Position numbers and translations under genes: made by a program. The notes under the pieces are model-generated. The model was not told the DNA's origin. It saw only the letters and a list, made by a program, of their open reading frames with translations, and did not search any database. From contig JAVJSD010000152.1 in NCBI GenBank assembly GCA_040219575.1, forward strand, positions 1-64,000: a stretch of DNA of 64,000 nucleotides. The letters are read 5' to 3'. This DNA comes from JAVJSD01 sp040219575 (GTDB lineage: Bacteria; Planctomycetota; Planctomycetia; Pirellulales; Pirellulaceae). This document shows positions 41,557 through 49,394 of this stretch, piece after piece; the first letter of the stretch is position 1; the number at the start of each line of letters is the position of its first letter.

Positions 41557-42612
41557 TTAGCCGAGGCGGGAAAGCACGGCGTCGCCCATCTGGAGGGTGG
41601 TCAGATCGCCGCCCAGGTCGGGCGTCTGGCAGCCGTCGGCGAGGGTCTTGGCGACCGCCGCTTCGATACGGCGGGCGGCCTCGGAGAGCTCGAGATGCTC
41701 CAACATCATGGCCGCGCTGAGGATCGCCGCGATCGGATTGGCGATTCCCTGGCCGGCGATGTCCGGGGCGCTGCCGTGCACCGGCTCAAACATCGAGGGA
41801 AACCTGCGCTCGGGATTCGTGTTGGTGCTGGGGGCGAGTCCCAAGCCGCCGCCGAGGATTCCCCCCAGGTCGGTCAACAAGTCGCCGAACAGGTTCGAGG
41901 CCACCACCACATCGAACCGCTCGGGCGAGCGGACGAAATTCATCACCGCCGCGTCGCAGTGCTGCTTGTCGCTCTCCACGTCGGTGTATTGCGGCGCAAG
42001 CTCCTCCAACACCTCGTCCCACAGCACGTAGCTGTAACGCTGGGCGTTGCTCTTGGTGATCATCGTCAACTTGTTGCGCCGTCGCCGTGCCATCTCGAAT
42101 CCGTAGCGCAGAATGCGCTCGACGCCCCGCCGCGTGTGGATGGCGGTTTGCGTGGCGACTTCATCGGGCGTGCCGCGGCGGAAGCGGCCGCCGTTGTCGA
42201 CGTACTCCCCTTCGGAGTTTTCGCGGATCACCACCAGGTCGATATCCTCGGGACCTTTGCCGGCCAGCACACTCTTCAGGCCCGGGAACAGCCGGGCCGG
42301 CCGCACGCAGGCGTATTGATCGAACGACTGCCGGATGCGGACCAGCGGCGCCAGCGTCTCGTGGTCGGGAATCTCCGCGGGCCAGCCGACCGCGCCCAGC
42401 AGGATCGCGTCCATCGGTCGCAAGGCGTCGAGAAAGTCGTCGGGCACAACCTTGCCGGTCCTCCGCCAATGCGTCACGCCCCAATCGAAGGTGGTCGTCG
42501 CAAGCTGAAAGCCTCCAGTCGATTGGACCGCCTCCAGCACACGCAGCGCCTGCTCGGTGACGTCGACGCCGATGCCGTCGCCAGGATAGACGGCGATTTG
42601 GAAAGTCCGCAT
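41557..42612 (-). CDS. Tartrate / D-malate-type dehydrogenase (isocitrate/isopropylmalate dehydrogenase family)
   Basis: The product is 351 residues; GGAG lies 7 nt before the ATG. 'IAVYPGDGIGVDVTEQALRVLEA' opens the domain; 'RENSEGEYVDNGGR' and 'DVVVASNLFGDLLTDLGGILGGGLGLAPS' are the family metal/substrate and signature blocks, and 'PVHGSAPDIAGQGIANPIA' is the NAD-binding region. 'LLGAVGWPAEIPDHETL' resembles tartrate and D-malate dehydrogenase more than leuB. It oxidatively decarboxylates a 2-hydroxyacid with a second carboxylate; the exact substrate is uncertain, and leuB cannot be excluded because no other leu genes are present to test it. Confidence 0.85.
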   Translation of the reverse strand: MRTFQIAVYPGDGIGVDVTEQALRVLEAVQSTGGFQLATTTFDWGVTHWRRTGKVVPDDFLDALRPMDAILLGAVGWPAEIPDHETLAPLVRIRQSFDQYACVRPARLFPGLKSVLAGKGPEDIDLVVIRENSEGEYVDNGGRFRRGTPDEVATQTAIHTRRGVERILRYGFEMARRRRNKLTMITKSNAQRYSYVLWDEVLEELAPQYTDVESDKQHCDAAVMNFVRSPERFDVVVASNLFGDLLTDLGGILGGGLGLAPSTNTNPERRFPSMFEPVHGSAPDIAGQGIANPIAAILSAAMMLEHLELSEAARRIEAAVAKTLADGCQTPDLGGDLTTLQMGDAVLSRLG

Positions 42613-42630
42613 TTGCTATCTCCGAGCCAA

Positions 42631-42654
42631 CCCAAGCCGACGGCTCCGCCGCCG
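42631..42654. repeat. Intergenic palindrome, family C, half copy
   Basis: CCCAAGCCGACGGCTCCGCC (42631-42650) plus GCCG is identical for its first 21 bases to the left arm at 14470-14490. It folds as CGGC-TCC-GCCG. Only one arm is present. It lies between the rsmG stop and the start of the dehydrogenase gene upstream region. Confidence 0.75.
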
Positions 42655-42664
42655 CAGCGATGTG

Positions 42665-43330
42665 TTACATCGGCTCCGGGCGGCCTTTGTGCCAAATCTT
42701 GAGGATCACGCTTTCGCCGTCGGCGCCGGGCATGGGGTAGGACTTGACGACGCGCAACTCCAGCTTGCTCATCAGTCCGCGATGCCGCGCCTCGCCTCGT
42801 TCCTCGGTCCAGCGAGGCCCCTTGATCAACAGCAAGCGATCGACCGACGGCCAATCGTCCTTCAGCCAGAACAGAATCTTCCATAACGGCCCGACGGCGC
42901 GGGCGACCACGGCGTCGAGCCGCATGTCCTCGAGCACCTCTTCAGCGCGGCTGGTGTAAACCGGCACGGGAAGCTGAAGCTTTTGCACCATGTCGTCGAC
43001 GGCGGCCGCCTTCTTGGCCACGGATTCGCACAGCGAAATGACAAGCTCCGGCCGCAATATGGCCAAGGGAATTCCCGGGACGCCGCCGCCGGTGCCTAAA
43101 TCGAGCACCTCTTCGCCGGCATGAAGCTCCTCGGAAAGCTGGACGACGTCCAGCACGTCGCGGCCGACAAACTTGTCGTAGGTGGTATGGCGCGTGAGAT
43201 TCAGCCGTGCATTCCAGTCCCACAACAAGCGGCAATACTGGTCGAGGTGCTCGATCTGCTGCGGTGTGAACTCGAATCCGTGACGCGCGAGGGCGGCGGC
43301 GAGTGTGTCGTCGTCGGGGACGTCGTTCAC
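42665..43330 (-). CDS. rsmG: 16S rRNA (guanine-527-N7)-methyltransferase
   Basis: The product is 221 residues from GTG 43330; its GTGA overlaps the ATPase stop by 4 nt. 'WNARLNLTRHTTYDKFVGRDVLDVV' and 'EEVLDLGTGGGVPGIPLAILRPELVISLCES' are RsmG/GidB signatures (SAM-binding loop), 'KKAAAVDDMVQKLQL' follows, and 'AVVARAVGPLWKIL' is the family's later block. It methylates G527 of 16S rRNA. Its place at the end of a STAS-ATPase unit is unusual; in many bacteria it is next to the chromosome partition genes. Confidence 0.95.
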   Translation of the reverse strand: MNDVPDDDTLAAALARHGFEFTPQQIEHLDQYCRLLWDWNARLNLTRHTTYDKFVGRDVLDVVQLSEELHAGEEVLDLGTGGGVPGIPLAILRPELVISLCESVAKKAAAVDDMVQKLQLPVPVYTSRAEEVLEDMRLDAVVARAVGPLWKILFWLKDDWPSVDRLLLIKGPRWTEERGEARHRGLMSKLELRVVKSYPMPGADGESVILKIWHKGRPEPM

Positions 43331-44577
43331 TCTTCGAGCCCCAGATATTCGCTGGGCACGCAGCGGAGCATCTCCTCGGTGCTGGTGATGCCCTGGGCGA
43401 CTTTGATCAAGGCGCCGCGACGGAACTCGATCATGCCATGCTCGACCGCCTTGCGTTCGATCTCCCGCGCCGGCCGGCCGTGCGCCACCAGATGCCGGAT
43501 CTCCTGATTGAACGTCATCACCTCGAACAGTCCGGTGCGGCTCGAATAGCCCATGCCAAAACACTTCTCGCATCCGCCGGGGCCGAAGATCGACGCGCCC
43601 TGGCCGTCTCCCAGCAAGTCCTGCACCTCCTCGAACGTGGCCGGCGAGAAACTGATGTCGAATTCCTGCCGGCAGTTGGTGCACAACACGCGCAGCAGTC
43701 GCTGCGCCACGACGCCCAGCAGGCTGCTGGCGAGGAAGTAGGGGTGCACGCCGAGAGACAACATGCTTTGCACGGCGCCGGCCGCCACCGGAGCATGCAG
43801 GGTGGCGAGTACGAGATGGCCGCTGTTGGCGGCGCGGACGGCCGTAATGGCCGTCTCCTCGTCGCGGATTTCGCCGACCATGATCACGTCGGGCGCCTGC
43901 CGCAGCACGTTCCGCAGAAGTTCGGAGAAGTCCACGCCGATTTTGGAGTTGACCTGCGATTGGCGGATGCCGGGCAGCGCGTACTCCACCGGATCCTCGA
44001 GCGTATTCAATTTTTTGGTGCCGTCGTTGAGCGACTGCAGGGCGGCGTAGAGCGTGGTCGTCTTGCCGGTTCCCGTGGGGCCGGTGACGAGGATCAAACC
44101 GCTGGGGCTGCCCAGCATGGCCTGCAAATGCCCCTGCTCGTTGCGCGTCATGCCGAGTTGATCGACCGACAAGAGCGCCGTGCTACGGTCGAGCACGCGG
44201 CAGGTGAGATCCTCGCCGAAGAGTGTGGGGATGCAGTTCATCCGCAGGTCGAGCTTGAGATCGCCCTCGTCGAAGATGAGGCGGCCGTCGAGCGGACGGC
44301 GGCGTTCGGCGATGTCCATGCCCGCGTTGGCCTTCATCAAGCTGACAATGTGTTTGCCAAGCTCCTTGGGGACGACGGCCAGCTGCTCGACGGCCCCCAT
44401 CCGACGCAGCGCGATCCGGACCTGCGTCTCCTCGCTCATCACGTAAACGTCGCTGGCCTTGCGGTGCGCGGCCTCGCGGACGATGAATTCCACCGCCTCT
44501 TGCGCCGGAAGTTCGCCGATTTCGACGGGCGAAAACTCCAGTTGCTGTCCCGAGCCGCTGTCGCCGGAGGTGGTCAT
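43327..44577 (-). CDS. GspE/PilB/PilT-family secretion ATPase, short form
   Basis: The product is 416 residues from ATG 44577 (ATGA overlap with the STAS gene). After a short N2-like domain with 'VEFIVREAAHRKASDVYVMS', the Walker A motif GPTGTGKT (166-173), Asp box ('NTLEDPVEYALPGIRQSQVNSKIG'), Walker B ('APDVIMVGEIRDEET') and His box ('HLVLATLHAP') follow. CTNC and CEKC form the zinc site of GspE/PilB. It lacks the usual N1 domain of GspE (about 100-150 residues), so it is closer to the minimal ATPases. It would power a type II secretion or type IV pilus-like system, but no pilin or secretin gene lies in the window. Confidence 0.9.
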   Translation of the reverse strand: MTTSGDSGSGQQLEFSPVEIGELPAQEAVEFIVREAAHRKASDVYVMSEETQVRIALRRMGAVEQLAVVPKELGKHIVSLMKANAGMDIAERRRPLDGRLIFDEGDLKLDLRMNCIPTLFGEDLTCRVLDRSTALLSVDQLGMTRNEQGHLQAMLGSPSGLILVTGPTGTGKTTTLYAALQSLNDGTKKLNTLEDPVEYALPGIRQSQVNSKIGVDFSELLRNVLRQAPDVIMVGEIRDEETAITAVRAANSGHLVLATLHAPVAAGAVQSMLSLGVHPYFLASSLLGVVAQRLLRVLCTNCRQEFDISFSPATFEEVQDLLGDGQGASIFGPGGCEKCFGMGYSSRTGLFEVMTFNQEIRHLVAHGRPAREIERKAVEHGMIEFRRGALIKVAQGITSTEEMLRCVPSEYLGLEE

Positions 44578-44930
44578 GTGGCATCTCCTTCGAGAAGCTT
44601 CAACGCCGCTTGCTCCGTCTCGGCCAAGGTCAGGATCTGGTTCATCCGCAGCACTTTCAGTACGTTGCTGACCATCGGCGGAAGCGAGTGCAGCACGAGC
44701 CGCCCTCCCTGATCGCGAAATCGCTTGTGCGCGACCAGCAGCCAGCTCACTCCGCTCGAATCGAGGAACTCGCTGTCCTCCATATTCAGCAGCACGCGAC
44801 GACGATAGGCATCCGCGCCGATGTGGGTGACGAACAGGTCTTCCTGCGCCGGCAATTCTTTTTGCGTCACACGACCGACCAGCCGCATGCGGAGAAATTT
44901 GCCGTCGTCGGCATGGATCGATAACTGCAT
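44574..44930 (-). CDS. STAS-domain protein
   Basis: The product is 118 residues from ATG 44930. It has the STAS fold: a beta-rich opening ('MQLSIHADDGKFLRMRLVG'), 'VLLNMEDSEFLDSSGVSWLLVAHKRFRDQGG' around the phosphorylatable serine loop (DSSG), and a C-terminal helix. It differs from the STAS protein at 385. It overlaps the ATPase gene by 4 nt, so translation is coupled. I infer that it regulates the ATPase, or switches the same pathway, as anti-anti-sigma or STAS partners do. Confidence 0.88.
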   Translation of the reverse strand: MQLSIHADDGKFLRMRLVGRVTQKELPAQEDLFVTHIGADAYRRRVLLNMEDSEFLDSSGVSWLLVAHKRFRDQGGRLVLHSLPPMVSNVLKVLRMNQILTLAETEQAALKLLEGDAT

Positions 44931-45118
44931 AACCGGCTCCGGGCGTTCGACAAGGTTTGTGCACAATCTACTTGGCTGAGCAACACCCTTCAAGGCTTGG
45001 GGCGCACGAGGGCGATGAATCCCGGGTTAATTCGCGCTTTACCGCACTCCGGACGCTGGGGGTTGGCAGCTTGCCTCCGGCGCTCGAAAATAGGTGAACT
45101 TCCGGCGACAGACGGAGC

Positions 45119-45784
45119 ATGACTCGGACCTTGTCCGCCGGCCTTCAGACGTTGGCGGTCTTTCCCCCATCCCTCGAGGCGACCCTGAACGAACTGCTGC
45201 AATCCGTACCGATGCCGGCCCTGGTCGGCGGGGCGATCGTGGTCGTGCTGCTGATCGGGGGCCTCACCGCCCTCGTGTTGCGATCCAAGCGCCGCACCTT
45301 GTCCGCGGGCGAATACGACTCGGAACTGGCGATCGACCTGCTCGCGCTTACCGCCGACGGACCTCCCGACGCCTGGCCCCAGTTGGAGTTCTACGGCGTG
45401 CCGGTCCGGTTGGCGATTCTGGTGCTCGCGCCGGCGGGCCGACTGGCGTCGATCCCTCCCAAAGAGAAACTGCGAGAGACGGTCGAATCGTTGATGCCCG
45501 GCCTGGCGCAGGTTCTTGATCGACACCAACCGATCTTCCGCCGCTGGCCCGAGCAGATGAGTACGCAAGGATTCGCGCAGTCCTTCTTCAACAAGATGAA
45601 GCTGCCGGGACAGGCCGGCAAGAAGACCCCCTGGTGCAGCGTGGCGGGTAAGTTTGACGACGGCGACCAGCAGTTGCTGGCGGGAATCGTCTGCTGCGCC
45701 GACTCGCCCAACGCGCTGAGCACGGTCGTGGTCGAACACGTCGGCCAATGGCGCGATGTCCTGCGAGTTCGCCGTCAACCATGA
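45119..45784 (+). CDS. Hypothetical single-pass membrane protein
   Basis: The product is 221 residues. A single hydrophobic helix ('PALVGGAIVVVLLIGGLTALVL') near residue 45 is followed by basic residues, so the C-terminal ~160 residues would be cytoplasmic. That part contains 'LEFYGVPVRLAILVLAPAGR' and 'STQGFAQSFFNKMKLPG'. I do not recognise the family; similar proteins in planctomycetes are uncharacterised. The stop overlaps the glycerate kinase start (ATGA), so the two are co-translated. Confidence 0.7.
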   Translation: MTRTLSAGLQTLAVFPPSLEATLNELLQSVPMPALVGGAIVVVLLIGGLTALVLRSKRRTLSAGEYDSELAIDLLALTADGPPDAWPQLEFYGVPVRLAILVLAPAGRLASIPPKEKLRETVESLMPGLAQVLDRHQPIFRRWPEQMSTQGFAQSFFNKMKLPGQAGKKTPWCSVAGKFDDGDQQLLAGIVCCADSPNALSTVVVEHVGQWRDVLRVRRQP

Positions 45785-47142
45785 TCCGCACTCCCACACA
45801 ACTTCGCGACGACGCATTGGCCATCTGGCGGGCCGGCGTGGCCGCCGTCGATAGCCGACGTCTGGTGAACGAGAATCTGCGCGTCGTGGGCGATACGCTC
45901 GAGGTCGGCGATCACGAGTTCGACTTGCGGGAAATCGGGCGGATTGTGGTTGTCGGCGCCGGCAAGGCGGGCGCCGGCATGGCCGAAGGCGTGGAGCAAG
46001 CGCTCGGGCCGAAATTAATGGAGGCGAAGAGTGTGCAAGGCTGGGTGAATGTGCCCGCCGATTGCGTGCGGTCGCTATCGCGCATCAATTTGCACGCCGC
46101 CCGGCCCGCGGGAGTGAACGAGCCCACCGCCGAAGGCGTGGCGGGCGCCGAGGCGATCCTGCGACTGGTCGAGTCGCTGGAGCCAGACGACCTCTGCCTG
46201 TGTCTAATCTCGGGCGGCGGCTCGGCGCTGCTTCCGGCACCGGTCGACGGAGTCTCGCTGGCCGACAAACAGGCGGTCACGCGCGTGCTCAGCGGCGCGG
46301 GAGCGAATATTCAGCAACTCAACACCGTTCGCAAGCAACTCAGCCGCATCAAGGGAGGCGGCCTGGCCCGCGCCTGCCGCGCGCGGCTGGTGTCGTTGAT
46401 CATTTCCGACGTGATCGGCGATCCGCTCGACATCATCGCCAGTGGTCCGACGGTTGCGGACACCGCCTCGCCGGTGGACGCGCTGGCGGTGCTCGATCAA
46501 TTCGGCGGCGTGGCGGCGGGGGTGCCGGAGGCGGTTTACGCTTGCCTGCGAGAGAAGTCGCGGTCGCGCGAAACCGTGCGGATGCGGTCGGCGGAGGTGG
46601 TCAACCTGGTGATCGGCAACAATGCCGTGGCGGTCGACGCCGCCGGCATGGAGGCGGAACGTCGCGGCTACTCGCACGCCATGACGGCCGCCACGAAGTT
46701 CGAAGGCGCCGCGGAAGACATCGGCCGTCACCTGGCCAAGATGGCGCTTCAGATGCAGGATCACGCGGGTCCCGATTGCCTGATCACCGGCGGCGAACCG
46801 ATCGTGCGGCTGGTCGCCGAGGCCGAACGGGGCCGCGGTGGACGCAACCAACAACTCGTGCTTGCCGCGCTCGAGGCGCTCTTGGACAGCGGCGACACGC
46901 TCGAACGGATCGCCCTGCTGTCGGGCGGCACCGACGGTGAGGACGGTCCGACCGACGCCGCCGGGGCGATCATCGACGCCTCCACGCCTCCCGCAATACG
47001 CGAACATGACCTGCAGCCCAGGGATTTCCTGCGACGCAACGACGCTTATACCTTCTTCGAAACCGTCGCCGGCCTCATCAAGACCGGGCCCACGCACACC
47101 AACGTCTGCGACGTCCGCGTGCTGGTCGTGAGCCAGCCATGA
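45781..47142 (+). CDS. Glycerate kinase, type-2 (GckA/TtuD, MOFRL family)
   Basis: The product is 453 residues. 'IGRIVVVGAGKAGAGMAEGVEQAL' opens the N-terminal domain, 'CLISGGGSALLPAPVDGVSLADKQAV' and 'IQQLNTVRKQLSRIKGGGLARACR' hold the substrate lysine and arginine, and the MOFRL domain at the end has 'GGRNQQLVLAALEALLDSG' and 'LLSGGTDGEDGPTDAAGAIID', 'GPTHTNVCDV'. It phosphorylates D-glycerate to 2-phosphoglycerate with ATP. It overlaps the upstream gene by 4 nt. Confidence 0.95.
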   Translation: MIRTPTQLRDDALAIWRAGVAAVDSRRLVNENLRVVGDTLEVGDHEFDLREIGRIVVVGAGKAGAGMAEGVEQALGPKLMEAKSVQGWVNVPADCVRSLSRINLHAARPAGVNEPTAEGVAGAEAILRLVESLEPDDLCLCLISGGGSALLPAPVDGVSLADKQAVTRVLSGAGANIQQLNTVRKQLSRIKGGGLARACRARLVSLIISDVIGDPLDIIASGPTVADTASPVDALAVLDQFGGVAAGVPEAVYACLREKSRSRETVRMRSAEVVNLVIGNNAVAVDAAGMEAERRGYSHAMTAATKFEGAAEDIGRHLAKMALQMQDHAGPDCLITGGEPIVRLVAEAERGRGGRNQQLVLAALEALLDSGDTLERIALLSGGTDGEDGPTDAAGAIIDASTPPAIREHDLQPRDFLRRNDAYTFFETVAGLIKTGPTHTNVCDVRVLVVSQP

Positions 47143-47203
47143 GCGACTTCGCGACGCTTTGTGTAAGCGTCGCAACCGGTTCTCCCGCCTCGAACAAACC
47201 AAC

Positions 47204-47587
47204 ATGTCCAGCTCCGAACCGATCCCGTCGAGAAATCTCTGGAAGGTTGTGTGGCGCAGCGGCCGCCTGCGCTGTCCGGCATGTGGCAGGGGGCCGGTGT
47301 TCCGCAATCTGTTTTCCATGCACCCGGCGTGCAGCCATTGCGGTCTGAAGTTCGTCCGCGAACCCGGCTTTTACCTCGGCTCGATCTATGTGAACTACGG
47401 GCTGACGGCGCTGATTGTCTCGGTCCTCTATCCCCTGCTGTTGTTCGGCGGCTATGTGGACGAGACGCCGCTGCTGATTGTCTCGGCGGCATTTGTGTTC
47501 CTCTTCCCCGTGCTGTTTTTTCCCTTCGCCCGCAGCCTGTGGTTGGGATTCGACCACTACATCGACCCCCAACGCGGCAAAGAGTAA
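47204..47587 (+). CDS. DUF983 family protein
   Basis: The product is 127 residues from ATG 47204. 'RLRCPACGRGPVFRNLFSMHPACSHCGLKFVREPGFYLG' is the DUF983 signature, with CPAC and CSHC forming a zinc ribbon ahead of two transmembrane helices ('YVNYGLTALIVSVLYPLLLF' and 'LLIVSAAFVFLFPVLFFPFARS'). The family is membrane-bound and its role is unknown. It lies 61 bp after glycerate kinase. Confidence 0.92.
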   Translation: MSSSEPIPSRNLWKVVWRSGRLRCPACGRGPVFRNLFSMHPACSHCGLKFVREPGFYLGSIYVNYGLTALIVSVLYPLLLFGGYVDETPLLIVSAAFVFLFPVLFFPFARSLWLGFDHYIDPQRGKE

Positions 47588-47780
47588 CGGGCGGTTTGCG
47601 TCGTCGGACACAATGGATTCTCTCAGGCGAGCCGAAACGCCCATTCCAAGTCGTCGTCAGTTACAATCTTGCGCTAGCCGATCGATACCCTCGGCCGGCT
47701 CATCACCATCCAATTCCGCTGCAAACAACCCATTGCGGCGCGCAGTCAACATCCTTGAAAAGTCCTTGAAGAGGTTTCCC

Positions 47781-49352
47781 ATGCTTCCCAAGCGAACTCC
47801 GGTTTCCGCTCGCGCGCTGGCTGTCGCCCTGGCGCTGGCGGTGCTCCCGTCCCTCTCGGCTCGCGCCGATGTCAAACTACCTGCAGTGTTCAGCAGCCAT
47901 ATGGTGCTGCAACGCGAGAAGCCGGCGCCCGTTTGGGGGCAGGCGTCCGCGGGCGAGAAGGTCACGGTCCGCTTCCGCGATCAGGAGCAGACGACCACCG
48001 CCGGCGACGATGGCAGGTGGAGCGTCGCACTCGACAAGTTGAAGGCCGGCGGCCCCGATACGCTCATCGTGGAAGGCGCGAACAAGATTACGCTCGACGA
48101 CGTCCTGGTCGGCGAGGTCTGGATCGGCTCCGGTCAGTCGAACATGGCAGGCGGCGTCAGCAGCTATCTCAAGGGGGATGAAGTGCTCGCGAAGCTTGCG
48201 TCGCAGTCTTATCCCACGCTGCGTTTGTGTCGCGGCGCCGGAGGCGGTTGGAGCGAGGCGACGCCGCAGACGATCCCCGGCTTCTCGGCGCTGCTTTTCT
48301 CATTTGGTCAGCAGTTGAATGCCGATCTGGACGTGCCCGTCGGATTGATCGTCGGCGCCGTCGGCGGCACGCCTTCCGGCAACTGGTTGTCGCCGGAGAT
48401 GCTGGCCCAGGACGCCGACGCGCAGAAGGCGCTCAAGCAGAGCGCCGCTTCCGACGACTTCGAAGCCCGACTTGCGCAGTATGAACGCGTTCACGCCCGC
48501 TGGCGGGAACTGGCCGAGGCCGCCAAGCAGAAGGGCGAGCGAGTCCCGGGCGAACCGCGAAAGCCGGTCGCTGTCGGCGAAATCAACCGGGGCAGCGTCG
48601 GCAATCTTTACGCTCGATACATCTCCCCCGTGGCTCCCTTCGCCATCCGCGGCGTGCTGTGGGACCAGGGCGAGTCGGGCACCGCCATTCAAGGTCTCGA
48701 TCAGTACGCGACGATGGGCGCCCTGATTCGCGGTTGGCGCGCCGCCTTCGGTCAAGGCGATTTCCCCTTCCTGTACGTGCAGAAACCGAGCGGCGGCGGA
48801 TGCGCCTGGGACGATGCCGATCCCGTGACGCGAGAAGCCGACGCTTTCACCCCCTTGCCCCTCAAGCCGCCCACCGGAGGCGAAGGCGCCAGCCGTGAGT
48901 TGCATTTGAGCATTCGCAACTATCCGCAAACCTTCATGGTCGCCGCTCGCGATCTCGGCTCCGGCATCCACCCCATCAATAAGTCGGGCTACGGCCAACG
49001 GGCAGCCCGCGTGGCGCTCGGCGCGGCGTATGGGCAGGATGTCGAAATCTACGGACCGATCTACCAGTCGCACAAGGTTGAAGGCTCGAAGGTCCGCGTC
49101 AAGTTCGACCATGTCGGAAAGGGCCTCGCCTGGAAACATGGCGAGGCGCTGCAAGGCTTCCAGGTCGCGGGTGAAGACCGCGTATTCCACTGGGCCGATG
49201 CGACGATCGACGGCGATGCGGTGATCGTCTCCAGCGACAAAGTCGCCAAACCCGTCGCCGTGCGCTACGCCTGGGCGAGTCGCAGTCCCTGGGCGAATCT
49301 ATTCAACAAAGACGGTCTCCCCGCCGCCACGTTCCGCACGGATTCGTGGTAG
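47781..49352 (+). CDS. Sialate O-acetylesterase
   Basis: The product is 523 residues from ATG 47781 (GAGG 6 nt upstream). A signal peptide ends near 'SARADVKLP'. The family's 'FSSHMVLQREKPAPVWGQA' opens the domain, GSGQSNM gives the nucleophile Ser120, and 'GTPSGNWLSPEM' and 'DLGSGIHPINKSGYGQRAARVAL' give the oxyanion residues and the catalytic Asp-His. It removes O-acetyl groups from sialic acid or other sugars in the periplasm. It converges with the beta-propeller gene at 49395 with only 42 bp between them. Confidence 0.93.
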   Translation: MLPKRTPVSARALAVALALAVLPSLSARADVKLPAVFSSHMVLQREKPAPVWGQASAGEKVTVRFRDQEQTTTAGDDGRWSVALDKLKAGGPDTLIVEGANKITLDDVLVGEVWIGSGQSNMAGGVSSYLKGDEVLAKLASQSYPTLRLCRGAGGGWSEATPQTIPGFSALLFSFGQQLNADLDVPVGLIVGAVGGTPSGNWLSPEMLAQDADAQKALKQSAASDDFEARLAQYERVHARWRELAEAAKQKGERVPGEPRKPVAVGEINRGSVGNLYARYISPVAPFAIRGVLWDQGESGTAIQGLDQYATMGALIRGWRAAFGQGDFPFLYVQKPSGGGCAWDDADPVTREADAFTPLPLKPPTGGEGASRELHLSIRNYPQTFMVAARDLGSGIHPINKSGYGQRAARVALGAAYGQDVEIYGPIYQSHKVEGSKVRVKFDHVGKGLAWKHGEALQGFQVAGEDRVFHWADATIDGDAVIVSSDKVAKPVAVRYAWASRSPWANLFNKDGLPAATFRTDSW

Positions 49353-49394
49353 CCGCGCGACGGCGCCGTCGCCGTCGCCGGCGCCGCATGCGGT

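Noticed and set aside
49353..49394. GC-rich short self-complementary stretch between convergent genes, considered as a terminator
   Set aside because: It is mostly repeats of GCCGTC with no stable single stem or T-run that I could define.
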